Made by a program: the position numbers and the translations under genes. Positions 10,055 to 22,685 of a DNA stretch of 64,000 bases are shown one piece after another. The stretch is from Gongronella butleri. Taxonomy: Eukaryota > Mucoromycota > Mucoromycetes > Mucorales > Cunninghamellaceae. Each line of letters begins with the position of its first letter. Position 1 is the stretch's first letter. The notes beneath the pieces are model-generated. The model was not told the origin of the DNA. It did no database searches and saw only the letters and a list, made by a program, of their open reading frames with translations. The stretch lies in assembly GCA_025201375.1 (NCBI GenBank), contig JAIWZP010000045.1, positions 124,001 through 188,000 on the forward strand, given 5' to 3'.

Positions 10055-11437
10055 ATGTCTTCCGGGCCAAACAGCACATATGGCCGGCCGAACCAGCCAG
10101 GGTCTGGCGCACCAGATGACAATCAGCAGCCGCATCTGTTGTCGCTCAAGGTGATGCGGCTGTCGCGGCCCCAGTTTGCGCATCATGCACCGTTGTTTTA
10201 CGAATCCAAGACCTTGACCAGCGAAAAATCGATAATTCCAACGCCACTGAGCAGTGTGGCCGAGGGCTTGGACATTTTGACGCTGTCTGACCTGTCGACG
10301 GCGCCAACGTTGGCCGAGAGGCACGAAAACAGCACAAGCGACGCGGCAAGCGTGCAAATTCGCGATTTTGGCCTGAGCCAGATGTTGCAGCTGCCTGCGG
10401 CGTTTGGCAACATTTACCTTGGTGAGAATTTCAGCACGTTTATCAGCCTGAACAGCGAGATGGTGAGCGAGGCGGTGCACGATGTGGGGATGAAGGTGGA
10501 GCTGCAGACCTCGTCGCAGCGGTTCATCCTGTACGACACGCTGTCGCAGCCGCAGACAACCATGGCGCCCGGAACGAACAATGTGGTGACAGTTTCGCAT
10601 GAAATCAAGGAGCTCGGCGTGCACATCCTTGTGTGTTCCGTCCAATATGTCACGCCCGACGGCAAAACACGTCATTTCCGCAAATTCTACAAATTCCAAG
10701 TGTCCAATCCGCTCGCGGTCAAGACCAAATTGAACAATTTGCCCGATGGGCGCGTGTTCATGGAGGCTCAGGTGCAAAACGTGTCTGTGGCGCCCATGTT
10801 TCTGGAAAGGATGAAATTCGAGGCGTCCGAGTATTTCGACTTTGAGGACATGAACACGACGAACCAACACGGCGGGCAATTGGTGTTTGGCGACGCGGTG
10901 ATCCACCCGCAGGACGTACGACAATATCTTTACCTGCTGAAGCCGCGGATTGCCGAGCGCGGCATGGTGGCGCGCACGACCAACGCGCTTGGCAAGCTGG
11001 ACATTGTGTGGCGCACGTCCATGGGCGATTTGGGCCGCCTGCAAACGTCGCAGCTGACGCGCAAGGCGCCGATCCTCGAGCAAGTCGAGGTCCAGCCCGT
11101 CGACGCGACAATTTACCTCAAAAATGGGCAAACCACGTCCGCCGACCAGATCCAGCTCGAGCAGCCGTTCCAGCTCAAGCTCCGCGTCTTCAACCACTCG
11201 GCGCAGGCCATGCACCTCGTCCTGTCGGCCGACAAGCTAAAAATGGGCCCTGTCCTCCTCAGTGGCCGATGCTCGCAAGACCTCGACACGGTCGCTGCCA
11301 ATCAGTCCAAGGACACGACGCTCGAATTCTTCCCGCTCGCCCCAGGGCTCCAGCGAATCGGCGGACTCAAGGTCGTCGACACCGTCTCGGGCTATACAAA
11401 GGAGGTGGATCACCTGTGCGACGTCTTTGTGCAATGA
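10055..11437 (+). CDS. TRAPPC13: TRAPP complex subunit 13 (TRAPPC13, DUF974 family)
   Basis: This is a single uninterrupted exon of 460 residues, close to the family's usual 400-450. The order of features matches TRAPPC13: LSLKVMRLSRPQF near the N-terminus, a LPAAFGNIYLGENFSTFISL block (about residues 113-132), KVELQTSSQRFILYDT, HEIKELGVHILVCSVQY, FRKFYKFQVSNPLAVKTK, then a C-terminal immunoglobulin-like half ending with a GLKVVDTVSG segment. TRAPPC13 belongs to metazoan/fungal TRAPPIII, a Rab1/Ypt1 exchange factor in ER-Golgi and autophagy traffic. The ATG at 10055 follows a C/T-rich leader. The gene is intronless, unlike most neighbours. Its stop lies about 165 bp from the stop of the convergent polymerase subunit gene. 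Confidence 0.93.
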   Translation: MSSGPNSTYGRPNQPGSGAPDDNQQPHLLSLKVMRLSRPQFAHHAPLFYESKTLTSEKSIIPTPLSSVAEGLDILTLSDLSTAPTLAERHENSTSDAASVQIRDFGLSQMLQLPAAFGNIYLGENFSTFISLNSEMVSEAVHDVGMKVELQTSSQRFILYDTLSQPQTTMAPGTNNVVTVSHEIKELGVHILVCSVQYVTPDGKTRHFRKFYKFQVSNPLAVKTKLNNLPDGRVFMEAQVQNVSVAPMFLERMKFEASEYFDFEDMNTTNQHGGQLVFGDAVIHPQDVRQYLYLLKPRIAERGMVARTTNALGKLDIVWRTSMGDLGRLQTSQLTRKAPILEQVEVQPVDATIYLKNGQTTSADQIQLEQPFQLKLRVFNHSAQAMHLVLSADKLKMGPVLLSGRCSQDLDTVAANQSKDTTLEFFPLAPGLQRIGGLKVVDTVSGYTKEVDHLCDVFVQ

Positions 11438-11602
11438 TTTCCCCCCTTTCTGCTCTTTATAATTGTCCTCCCCCATTTTGTGTAAGATACCAACTTTTTT
11501 ATAATACAAGTTTTGCAAATTGACTAGAAATCGAGTGTGGATCTATAACAAAAAAGGATGTGTGAGTTGGACGCCATGGCAAAATCGCGCTTTTCATGTG
11601 AC

Positions 11603-13970
11603 TTACAGCTGTTGTGAGCTTTTGCGGCTTGGGTGGTACTCCATGAAGATGTAGTCCGAGTTTGCAAAGCTGCCGGGGTTGAGGCAATGTGTCCCGTTGT
11701 AATTAATGCCGTAGGAGGCGCTGTGGTCGGCCAGGATGAGCTACAAAATAAAAAAGTGGTGAGTAAAAATCAAAAATACGCGCGTCGCGTCGCGCCCTTA
11801 CCATGTGTGGCAATGGATATAATCTCAGCGCGTGGTCGTGACTCCAATAGATCGGGCGGATGGACAGCGGCAGGGGGCAGAGGTGACCTTGATCAATCAC
11901 GGTGCGAACGACCTAAAAAAATCGATACAATGTGAGGATCACGCCTTTTTTTCTTTCTTTCTCATCCGTCTCGCGTCCCCCTCCCCTCCTCGATGCATAC
12001 GTGATTGGCGGGATTGGGGTGGTCCTCAATGTTTGGGTGGATGAGTGCATTTCGCCACAATCTGTTTTGGATGTCCTCGCGGAAGAGGACAATGTCCTGT
12101 GTGCAGTAGCGGATACGGCACGGGTTGGAAGCAAAGGTGATGTGCTTGACCTTTTGACGCAGGCGCGTCGTGAACAAGTCCGGAATAGGCGTTTGTGGCA
12201 GCAGATTGCCTCCCCACGGGTCTTGCGCGCCCGGCACAACGATGAAGCGCGATTGCGTGGCAATTGCCTTGAACTGCCCAATCAGCTCTGCAAGATGATT
12301 GAAATTGTCTATGAAACAAGGCATGTCAATGATCTGGATAGAGGAGAAAACGACGCGCCGCCCCCTTTTTTTTGGGGGGGGGGTTTTACCTCGATATTGC
12401 TGCGGGTTCAATCCAGCATTGGCCGTCTGCCCACTGGAGAAATTGCCAATCAAGATAAAGGCAAAAGGTATCTTTTCGTTCTCGTACTTTTCAAAAATGC
12501 GCCGCAGATGCATCATCACCTGAACAAATTGTGGAGAAAAGTGAGACGATCGCGTCGCATGGTATTGTCGTCCTTTTTTTACCTTTGGCTGGTCCAAAAA
12601 GACGTCCGAGAGAATCACAAAAAACACATTGTCGTTTGTCTCTTCCTCAAGTTGCAGACGTTTCTAATAAAAGATGGGGAAGATTTTTGAAAAAAAAGAG
12701 GCAAATAAGTAAGAATGCTTTGAAGACGCTGTACAGCCGAAGCGAGACGCGTACCTCGTCCACCACGGTCTGTGGGAACCCGCAGAAATCAACGTGCGGG
12801 AAGTAGATGCTATAAAAAAAGAGAGAAAGAGTTAGTATTGCGCGATTTTGTATGGCCAACGGCTTTTTACTCGGTGGTGATCCTTGGCTCGGGGGGCGGA
12901 AATGAAATGTCATTGACGATGAACCCGCGGTCGTTCTCGTAGATGCCCGCGACAATCACAAACGTGCCGTCTGTGAACAGGCCAACGTCGAATTTCTACA
13001 AAAAAAAAAAAAACAAGAAAAAGTGTGAATTTCATGCTATTGGAAGGCGAATAAAGGAAATGGAACGTACAAAATTGGTCATGTGCAGCTCGATGTGTGC
13101 GTCGTCGTCCTCGAGAAAGTATTTGCCCTCCTCCAGCTGGGTGAGCATGCCAAAGAGCGTGAAATGTTGCGTGTCGTGGCCAATCAGGGCCTTGATAGGC
13201 GTGATCTAGCAAAAAGCAAGCGTGTCAGCGACCGCGTTGGCTCCAATTCATGTCCCGGCGCGTTTACCTTGATGTATGACTGCTTGTCCAGATGCATGGC
13301 CGTAGGGCAAAAGCGCTCGTGGCGCAAAAGACGCTGTTTGACGAGATTCAGGCGATCTCGGTACATCTCTGCCTTGTCCTTTGCGGTGCCCAGCAGCGTT
13401 GGTGGTGTGTTGGACCTATTAAAAAAAAATAATATATAAACAAGGATGAACGGATTGCGTCCAATGCGCACAATTTGCCTATTTTCGCTCTTTTTTTACT
13501 TTGAAAACACCTTGCGATGATAATCGTATTGGAGTCTTGGCATATCAAAGGCGTCGACGACGTGGAAATGCTTAGTGACGTCGATGACTTCGTCGTCAAT
13601 GGACATATCCTGCATGGACGAGCGCAATTGGGTGTCATCCTGCGTAAAAAGGGTATTGCGCGGCGCGCGTTCGCTCTGCAAGCCCTGCACCACGTTTTCC
13701 ATATCAGCCTTGGTCACAATCACCGACGTTTGATCTAGATTGAAAGCAAGACTTTAGACAAAACTTGACATAAAAAGAGCAAAAAGGGTCATTTTTTTTA
13801 CCTTGATTCAGCTTGCGGTATAGTTTGAGGATCGTGTCCAAGGACCCAGACACGTTGTCTTCGTTGGCAAGGACTGTTTCGAGGTACCGCACGGCATCGG
13901 CCTGCACATGCAGCCCGTGCTGCTTTGTGAAAAGCAGGTAAATCGTGCGTGAGAGCTTTTTGGGGGGCAT
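11603..13970 (-). CDS. POLE2: DNA polymerase epsilon subunit B (POLE2/Dpb2)
   Basis: Eleven exons: 13802-13970, 13500-13734, 13268-13415, 13071-13205, 12871-12995, 12755-12809, 12583-12663, 12390-12519, 12001-12308, 11802-11912 and 11603-11740. All phases agree and give 544 residues (human POLE2 has 527). The N-terminal [18 protein letters not shown] is the four-helix domain. The middle is the OB-like part ([20 protein letters not shown]). The C-terminal half is the inactive calcineurin-like phosphoesterase domain: [74 protein letters not shown] and a CLNPGSF end. It is the essential accessory subunit of the leading-strand polymerase. The exon at 12001-12308 uses acceptor TTTCATAG; an upstream acceptor-like site would break the frame. 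An in-frame upstream ATG at 14114 exists, but 13970 fits the family start. Confidence 0.95.
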
Positions 13971-14223
13971 AGCAAGGAAGAAAAAAAAGAGGAGGGAGAG
14001 AAAGACACGAAAAAAAAAGAGTGCCGGGCGCGCTTGAAAGAAAAAAAAAATTGGGTCGTGGCGCGCCACGAAAACCCGCGTCCCACGAGCCAATGAGTGG
14101 CGATTCAGAGCCAAAAGGGCGAAAGACGAGTGAGGGGGATGATTTTATTCGCGTTTTTGCAAACAAAATGGGATTATATAAATAGGCGTCTATACGTACA
14201 AGGAATTAGCTGTGTATGCAAAA

Positions 14224-15385
<1,162 letters not shown>

Positions 15386-15963
15386 ACTTTTTGTCCAGCA
15401 AAAGGGGGAGCAGTATAAGAGAAAGAAACGACTGGAGCGGGGATTCGATATTTGGATCAGGGGAAAGAAAAAAAAGTCGGGAGTCCACTCCGCCCTTTTT
15501 GCCCACTTTTTGCCTCCATGTTCCTGGATCCCACATTGAACGTCCATGGCCATTGGCTGCATTCGAATTGAACTCACACATTTAATCGAAAAGTAAAAGG
15601 AGCGCAATGAAATTGACGAGCAGGTGCTTTTAGGAGACGCGTCCAACCCAAACCTGCATGCCAATTGGGCGTCACACGTTACGAACCTTGGCCAAAATAG
15701 TGCGAAAAAGAAGTGTAATGCGGTCCCATGAATGGAAGCAAAGAAAATTTCCAGCTTTCCAATTGCGGAACCTTTTTTTTTTTTCTCTTTGCGTCATGCG
15801 TGCAACCCCCGTCCCCCTCCAATGCCTTTAAAATAGCTCGTGGGGTTCCCTTTTCCAGTCTTCTTCTTTCTTTTTTCGTTTTATTTTCTATCGTTTTTTT
15901 CCTCAACTTGTATCATACCCTGCTTTTTTTTTTCTCTCTCAATTGCACTTTTTTTTTTTTTAC

Positions 15964-16491
15964 ATGACGCGTACACAACCCACGATTATGCCGGACAATC
16001 CTGTTTCTGGGCATGAGATTGACATCAAGGTGACACGCGCGCATTCATGGCGGCGATGCGACGCGAGCGGCAACAGGTCTCTGTCGTCGACGACGTCGTC
16101 GACGCCATCACATGAATTGCACCCGACATATGCGTACTGGGACGATTCGCAGCTGGACATTGACTTGGCCGACACGTCTGTAGGCCAAGACATGACGCAC
16201 GGCGGCGGTGGCGGCGGCCACTCGCACGGCCGGCGACAGCGGTTCAAAGAGAAATTCCTGCATCCTATTCGCCACAGTGTTTCAGCTCCTTCCTCCACGT
16301 CCGCACATTCTGCGGCACACAGACGCTCATCGTGGATTTCTGCGTCTTCCACGCGATCCTCCTTGTCCTCCACGCATTCGCTCTCATACGCAGCTACTGC
16401 CACATCCCATTCAACACGAGCCTCCAATGATACCAAGCTGTCACACACATTTCGCCAGCTCAAACACCTGTTCATCAAAAAGCACGTCTAA
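15964..16491 (+). CDS. Serine/histidine-rich protein of unknown function
   Basis: A single-exon ORF of 175 residues from the ATG at 15964, preceded by a T/C tract. I recognise no domain. The protein is rich in serine and threonine (~115-165), has a glycine run followed by HSHGRRQRFKEKF (about 82-100), and ends in a basic amphipathic segment (FRQLKHLFIKKHV). The opposite strand is also open over most of its length, so codon bias is the only support beyond the leader tract. It is convergent with CENP-T, with ~425 bp between the stops. It could be a lineage-specific protein. Confidence 0.5.
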   Translation: MTRTQPTIMPDNPVSGHEIDIKVTRAHSWRRCDASGNRSLSSTTSSTPSHELHPTYAYWDDSQLDIDLADTSVGQDMTHGGGGGGHSHGRRQRFKEKFLHPIRHSVSAPSSTSAHSAAHRRSSWISASSTRSSLSSTHSLSYAATATSHSTRASNDTKLSHTFRQLKHLFIKKHV

Positions 16492-16917
16492 AAAACAAAA
16501 AACAAAAAAAAAACATGCCATCTAGTTTTCTATTTCCAAAATGTATATCCACTTCCCCCTTCCCCTCTTCTCCCTTGTCTTCTAATTTTGTTCATAGTGC
16601 TCCATGCTTCTCGTAAATAGCTCCTTTCCCCCTTCTCATACCATTGAATGAATAAAAAAAGACGCCTTGTAGCTGTCATCCTCTCTCATTTCACTTTTTC
16701 AACAATGTCACGCCTCTTTTCTCCCCCCCCCCCTTTTTTTGTTGTTTTTCATGCCATCGTTCATCATGAATATTGTTCCGAGTGCGCTGCGTCTAAAAAT
16801 AAGAATTCTCCAGAAAGCTTTTTTTTTTTTTTTTTGTGTTTTTTGTTTTTTGTTTTTTGTTTTTTGTTTTTTTTTTGTCGCCATTGACCCCATTCTGTTC
16901 GTTTATTTGGCTTTTTG
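16492..16917. other. Convergent intergenic stretch between the unknown ORF and CENP-T
   Basis: No gene is seen. It contains A-rich and T-rich runs, including a TTTTTTG-type near-tandem repeat at 16841-16875 (period about 7). AATAAA at ~16651 could end the plus-strand transcript. Confidence 0.4.
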
Positions 16918-19854
16918 CTACTCGCGATACAGAGGATGCAGATAATTGTCAGCAACGGCTGACACACACAGCTCATCCCACAGCTCGCGCGGCAGGTGCT
17001 CATGAGCCAATGCTTCCAGATTCGCTTCATTGTTGATGAGTCGTTGCCTAAAAAAAAATGCGTTGCATGATGAGAAAAAAAAAAGATAAAAATAGAAGGA
17101 CAATGCTTTTTTTTTTTTTGTCGTTGTTGTTGTACCGTTCCATCAATAGCTGGACATCCTTGGATTGGACTTCCGAGCGGCCCGCATGGTCAGCATAGGC
17201 TTTTAAATCTTGGCACACTTGTTCAAAGAAAAGGTCCGACCTAAGGATATCAAAAAAAGGGGGTGCGTGAGCTATAATTAAGCATCACGTCACAGGGCCC
17301 TTTTTCATGCAGCCACTCTTTTTTGTCCCCTGAATTGGCCATGGAAAAAAAAATGGCTTACACGTGCGACAGGCAGCCCACACTGTTGCCACCAAACACG
17401 GCGCGGCTCGGCGCCACCGACGTGAAGATGGATTTCATTATCTTGGTAGGCATCTGCTTGCGCTCACGTCTGCCGGGTCGCCGCCTATCAAACAAAAGTA
17501 CAACAAAAAAAGGCATTGAGCCGCACTGTGTGCCACTTTTTGCTAGTTTTTTTTTTCTTTTCATACTCATAGTCGGCCAGCAGTGCCTCGGTCAAGTTCG
17601 CCATGGGATCAATGCGTGACAGGTTGCTAGAAAAAAAAATGCGAAAAATATGGCATTGAGCGTCATTTTGCTCCTTTTTTTTTTTTTTTTTTTTTGTCTT
17701 TTTCGTCTTTTTTTGTCTTACGTGGCCGTCGAGGGTGACACGGAGTCGACGTCATGATCCTGCAAGTTGCCATTGTCTTGCTGGTCGTCATTGCCTTCCA
17801 GGGCATCATTTTCGTCCAGCACGGCATTGTCTTGGTCGTCAAAGTCAAAGTCAAAGCCGGCGGCATCCATGTCGTCGTTGATGTCGATAGGGTGGCCATT
17901 GTGCTGCTGTGAGGCACGGGTATCATCGTGGGTCGACATGGCGACGGGTGTGTCGGCGCGCGCTTTGCCTTTTTCCTTTTTCTTGCTCTTGCCCTTGAGC
18001 GGGGTTGTGTCTGCAGCTTTTTCGGCGTCTGTGTCTACAACTGTTACTTGTGCTGCGGCAGCCGTGGTGGCAGGGATTGGCGATGACATTGTGTTTTTTT
18101 GGATAAATTTGTCAAACACGTCGGTGATTTCTGTGTGCGCGGGTGCAGCAGGGCGGACGGGTTGCTGGTCATTGTGCGCATCATCCTCCTCCAGGCGTGG
18201 CTGCGTGTCGGCTTCCGTCTCTGCAGGGGCAATGGCGGCGTCGATTGCTGCAGATGGCTTTTTCGTCGCCGGTGGGCGGTACGGGTCGAGAACAAAGGGC
18301 GGCGACGACGTGTCCATGGGCTTTTCGGGCTTCTCGGAGGATGATTGAAGGGGCAATGATGACTCGAGCGAAATGGGCTCGCATTCATGCCTGGATTTTT
18401 GCTCGACCGTGCGTTTTTCGGCAGCCGCGATGCCAAAGTCGTAGATAAACACAGACGACGCGTCTTCAGACGGGGCAGGCAAGGATGCATCCACGGACAT
18501 CGGCGGCGGCAATTGGGACACGCTCTCCGACGCCACACTGCTTTCGCCCTCAAACATGCTGTCAATCCATCGCTTTTCAAACGTGCGGTCACTAATTTGA
18601 TCAAAAAAAAAAAAAGGCGCGTCAATCGCGTCGTCTTTCACTGTTCACCGTTCACTGTCCAAAACCACTTACATGACATTATCAGACATGATGCGTTTGG
18701 ACGGCTCCGGCGTGAAAAAGGACATAAGGTGTGCTGTTGGGCGTGTGGAGGCGACATTGGCGGGTTGGATAGGCGTGGGTGGATGGCGTGTGGTATCATC
18801 AACATCCTCCTCGTCATCTTCATCCAACGTGATCACGGGAGGAGGTGATGGTGGTGGAGGAGTGTGTTTTTTGGTGATTTTGGTGATTTTGGGGACTGTC
18901 GATGTACTGAAAGAGTAGGATGGACCGGCCACTGGCGATGGTGAGCGATTGGGCAACGGCATAGAGGGCGGACGTGAATGCGAGGCTGTTGGCAACGGTG
19001 TAGGGGATGTTTGACGGTGTGTTTGCGCGAATGGGATGGGAATCCAAGTGGGTGTAGATGGATGTGGTGGAGGGGTGCGTGCAGGAGGCTCGATAATGGT
19101 GACGCGGCGCTCAGGTCGCGATGGCCGTTGCTGGGACGCGTCTCGAAGCGCGGGACGAGGCATGGCATCGTGCCTGTCGTCCTCATCATCGATTACAATG
19201 GGCTGTGACCCACTCAATCCACGAGGTGTGCCTTGTCGGGCGTGCGAATCGAGATCAATCACTTGCGCCGCGCGCAATGGCTCTCTTGACGGGTGGCGCA
19301 GATGCGGCGGCATTGCTCGGCGCGCCAGCGCCTCATGATCCGCACTTGTGCGCCTCGGCACCGAAGTTTCCCGCGCAGGTGGTGTCTCGGGTTGATTGAA
19401 AAAGACGTAAGGCCGCGAGTCGGTGCGCTTCGTGCCTCGCGGTGGCGGGAAAAATGTCGGGGGAAACGCGTCGTCCTCTAAAAAAAAAAAAAGCGGGAAA
19501 AAAAAAGGGCGATCAACAAAAAAAAAATAATATGGACGCGTCTTTCTTTTTTTTATTATTACCCGTTGGCGCGACCGCGACTTGCGACGCGAGTGAGCCT
19601 TGAGGACTGAGCACTTGCAACTGGCTAAACTTGCCAAAGGTCGTGTTCGAGTCGTATGTCAGCACCGACAGCTGGTCGTCGTCGTATGAATCGTTGGTCT
19701 TGGCCGCTGCCAACACTGGTTTGTGCCGCTGCCGCCTCTCGCGGAACGAAATCCCAAGCGAAGTATCAACAACCGCGCGCAATTCTTCCATACGTGCCAC
19801 CTTGGCTGGCGTCTCTGTCTCTGCTATTGACCGCTTGCTGGGAATCTGCGACAT
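16918..19854 (-). CDS. Kinetochore protein CENP-T (Cnn1) with C-terminal histone fold
   Basis: Seven exons: 19563-19854, 18673-19477, 17722-18591, 17567-17626, 17362-17484, 17136-17240 and 16918-17047, all in phase, giving 794 residues. The last ~135 residues match the CENP-T histone fold and its extension: MPTKIMKSIFTSVAPS, FFEQVCQDLKAYADHAGR, VQLLMERQRLI and the family-specific HEHLPRELWDEL tail. CENP-T pairs with CENP-W on centromeric DNA, and its long tail recruits Ndc80 and Mis12. Here the ~650-residue tail is disordered, rich in Pro/Ser/Asp, with basic clusters and several TP/SP sites that could be Cdk targets. TFEKRWIDSMF near the start of exon 3 is the most motif-like piece of the tail. 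Start: MSQIPSKR at 19854; an upstream in-frame ATG at 19983 is possible. Confidence 0.88.
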
Positions 19855-20600
19855 GAGCAAAGTTAAAGATTGGAAACAGAAAAGAGAAGCAACAGAAAAG
19901 AAAAAGGCACGTGAGCGCCCTTTTGATCCTTTCAAACGCCGACGCACTGGAAAAAAAGCCGTGTTCCTCTCTTCACAAAGCAAAATCGCCTCGCAATCGT
20001 CCTATTGACTTGGAGCAAAGCGTGTTTGAACGAGAAATACGCCAAAACAAAGGTGAGAACATTGCGCCGCATGTGAATTAGCATCGCTCGCAAGGGATGA
20101 ATCGCAAATTCTCTGTTTTACATTATTTTTGCGTGCCATCGCGCGAAAAGGTGCTCCAAATTGCACGCGAAACAATCATCAGCAATACTACGAGATCATG
20201 GCGCGTCTGCCAGCATGGTTTGCTCCGAAAAGTACTCAATGTAGCGAAAAAATTTGGCCAACATTTTTATTTGCTCTTTATTGCTTTTTTCAGACACATA
20301 TCCGTGTCATTTCCCTATTCGTTTCAACTGTTCCATGTCTCGTTCCATGTATCGTTGAGCCTAGATTCTCTTTTCATCAAGGCTCAAAGTGGCTGGTCGC
20401 GTTCCAAAATACATAGTATAATGAAAATAAATTTTTTACGCTAAGAATTTGTTGTTCCAGGCATTGTTGGGTCTCCTGAAAATGATCCTAAGGCCTGCAG
20501 GAGATGATTTTGTGCGCAACAAGTGATTTCCGGACGCGAGACACTCATTTGCGATGGAGAAACGTATGATTGTCGCTTTTTATTGTACATTGATTACTTC
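19855..20600. other. Intergenic stretch upstream of CENP-T
   Basis: No gene is seen. Positions 19855-20030 should hold the CENP-T promoter and leader. The remainder is A/T-rich with short open frames that resemble nothing. Confidence 0.4.
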
Positions 20601-21980
20601 TTAGTCTTTTTACAATTTGCTAGAGAATCAGTCGTTTGTACTAAAGAGTCTCGCGCTTTCTCGTTCAAATGAGCCCAGACTTGCCGCAAAGCGATCATTG
20701 AATGCCGTGCAATTGACCGTTTTCAAAATCGCCAATTTTCCAAGGGATGCAGTCGAGGATTTGAAAAGTGTCAAATTTAGGTCCACAGATTGCCACGACG
20801 TGCCACCACATGGTAAACACGCCGCATTCACCGATGGAAATGCAATAAAAACATGGGTAGCATCGACTGGTTGTCGCGAAAAATGCAAATTGCCTTTTAT
20901 TTTCGTCTCAAGGCCAAGTCGACGAAAATAGGCCATAGAGCCGCGAAACAGGGACCATCAGAAAGATCACAGTCTGTTGCACACCTTGATATCTATGATC
21001 ACTGCAAAAAAACGTGCTTCTGGCACAATTGCTGCGACCGGCTTGCTTGCAGGTCAACTTTGACGCGTGATAAACCGCGTCAGACGTCGAGTTACACGCG
21101 TCAGTTTATATTCAAATACACGCACTTGTGATGTCTCTTTCTGGTGAACGCGTTGATCGCGCTCTATAAACACGTTTTCCCGTGCCATTCGCATTTGAAA
21201 ATTTATGCAAAATCGCGGATTGCTCGTCAACCAGCAGATCGATTTCTCTCTTTTTTGTCATTTTCCGTAGTTTGACCATGCAATGCATCTTGTGTACAAG
21301 TTTGGTGCCGTTCTGCGGATCCAATTTTTGTTTTCTTCTTGGGTGCTCAAATAGGCTCATTTCTCGATTTGCATGTCGCGCGCCCCCAATGACCTTTGAC
21401 TATTGTCCGTTCTAATGCAGCTGGGGTTTCTAGCGTACCAGTTCACGCCAAGATGTATTTCACAATTATACAATGTCTGGCTGGCCTTGCCACAGTCAAT
21501 TTTTGCTAAAATTAACAATTTAAAGAGCATCTCTGTGCAAACGTGTCCAAATAGTGCCAAACTTGGAACAGATGAAAAGCGCGTCATAAAACTGAACAAT
21601 GGCAAAATTGGACAACTGTAGCACTAGGAATAGCGTCTTAAAAACGTTTGGCCGTTCTAAATATTACTTGTGCGTGACGCATGTCATTATATATAATAAG
21701 CCCACCGCAGATGAACCAAGTATAGTGTATTCAGGTCGCGTTTGATATATAAGACATGGTGATCGGCAAAGTCATCATCAAAAAAATACGATTTAATGAT
21801 ATATTTTTTTGTTTTTGAAAAACATGTCGATACCTCTTACAATTAATTTACAACGTGTGTGCTAGTAAATGTACAAAGTCCTGTCAGCTCTCGTTCGAAT
21901 GAGCCCTTCCCGAAGATTCTACGATCGGTGGATGGCGCGCAATGACGATTTCAAAACTACGATCTTTTTATTTTGCGTCC
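20600..21980. repeat. Diverged repeat units related to 8,440-8,750
   Basis: No gene is seen. 20,775-21,090 aligns with 8,440-8,750: shared CCACATGGTA, GCATCGACTGGT, GTCAGAC and neighbouring blocks. A second internal pair is 20,622-20,770 and 21,868-21,975, sharing CTCGTTC(A/G)AATGAGCCC and a following GACNNTTTCAAAA block. The copies are strongly eroded. 21,660-21,860 is very A/T-rich. Confidence 0.5.
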
Positions 21981-22045
21981 GTGTAGGTGCACGCAGGGTA
22001 GTTAGTGCACAACAATTGGGGCACGGGTGCAGCGCCTACTTGAGA

Positions 22046-22174
22046 CCCTAAACCCTAAAACCATGGCCAGAACTGAAAACCCTCCTAAAGCTTCCAAATT
22101 TCGCCATCTTTGTTTTTATGCAGGCGGAGCTGCACACAAATATGACAAGTCCAGAATATCGAACCCTAAACCCC
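22046..22174 (+). repeat. Interstitial telomere-like CCCTAAA repeats
   Basis: Two adjacent CCCTAAA units occur at 22046-22059 and a further CCCTAAACCCC at 22164-22174. They are too short for a true telomere tract. They lie just left of CWC22 and next to the repeat-rich stretch. Confidence 0.4.
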
Positions 22175-22685
22175 GACCTTTTGTCATCCGTCATTTTCTG
22201 CCTTTTCCCCTCCTCTCCTCCCCCACAAGCTGCAAAGCTGCATTTTTTTTATTTGTATATTTTTTTTTTTTCAAAACGGCATTGCTCGTCATCAAAGCAC
22301 CCTGGCTGGTCAATGGAGTGCCCAAATAAAAGCCTTGCACATGGCGTGTACTTTTCGTGAGTGGCAGCCATCATAAAACCTTTGAATTGATGTTGCAAAA
22401 GCCAAGAATCACGGTTTTTACGAATTTTCTTGGATTCGAGAGGGTTGCAGTGGGACGGATTTGCGTGCGTCAGCCTAGCAAGAATCGAAAAGAAATGAAA
22501 AGACAGCAAAAACAGGGCAGCAAGCAATTGGCCAATCAGGGGCGGCGGGGTCTGGAAAAAAACAAAAAGAAAAAGAGACCTTGCCGCAAGCTTTTTTTTG
22601 TTGTTGCTGTTCTTTCTCTTTTTTTTTCTTTTAATCCATCTTCTTGCCCCCCCTCTTCCCCCCTTTTTTTTATACCAGTGCAACG

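Noticed and set aside
10034..11215. Long minus-strand open frame of 393 residues opposite TRAPPC13
   Set aside because: It is the complement of a recognised conserved protein, is rich in His/Arg/Leu as expected for an antisense frame, and matches nothing.
12334..12336. CCAG acceptor at 12,334 for the POLE2 exon
   Set aside because: It would place a stop after two codons given the phase of the preceding exon; TTTCATAG at 12,309 restores the frame.
13971..14114. Upstream in-frame ATG for POLE2 at 14114
   Set aside because: The added residues are a phenylalanine-rich translation of poly-T leader; the family starts at PPKKLS-like sequence just after 13970.
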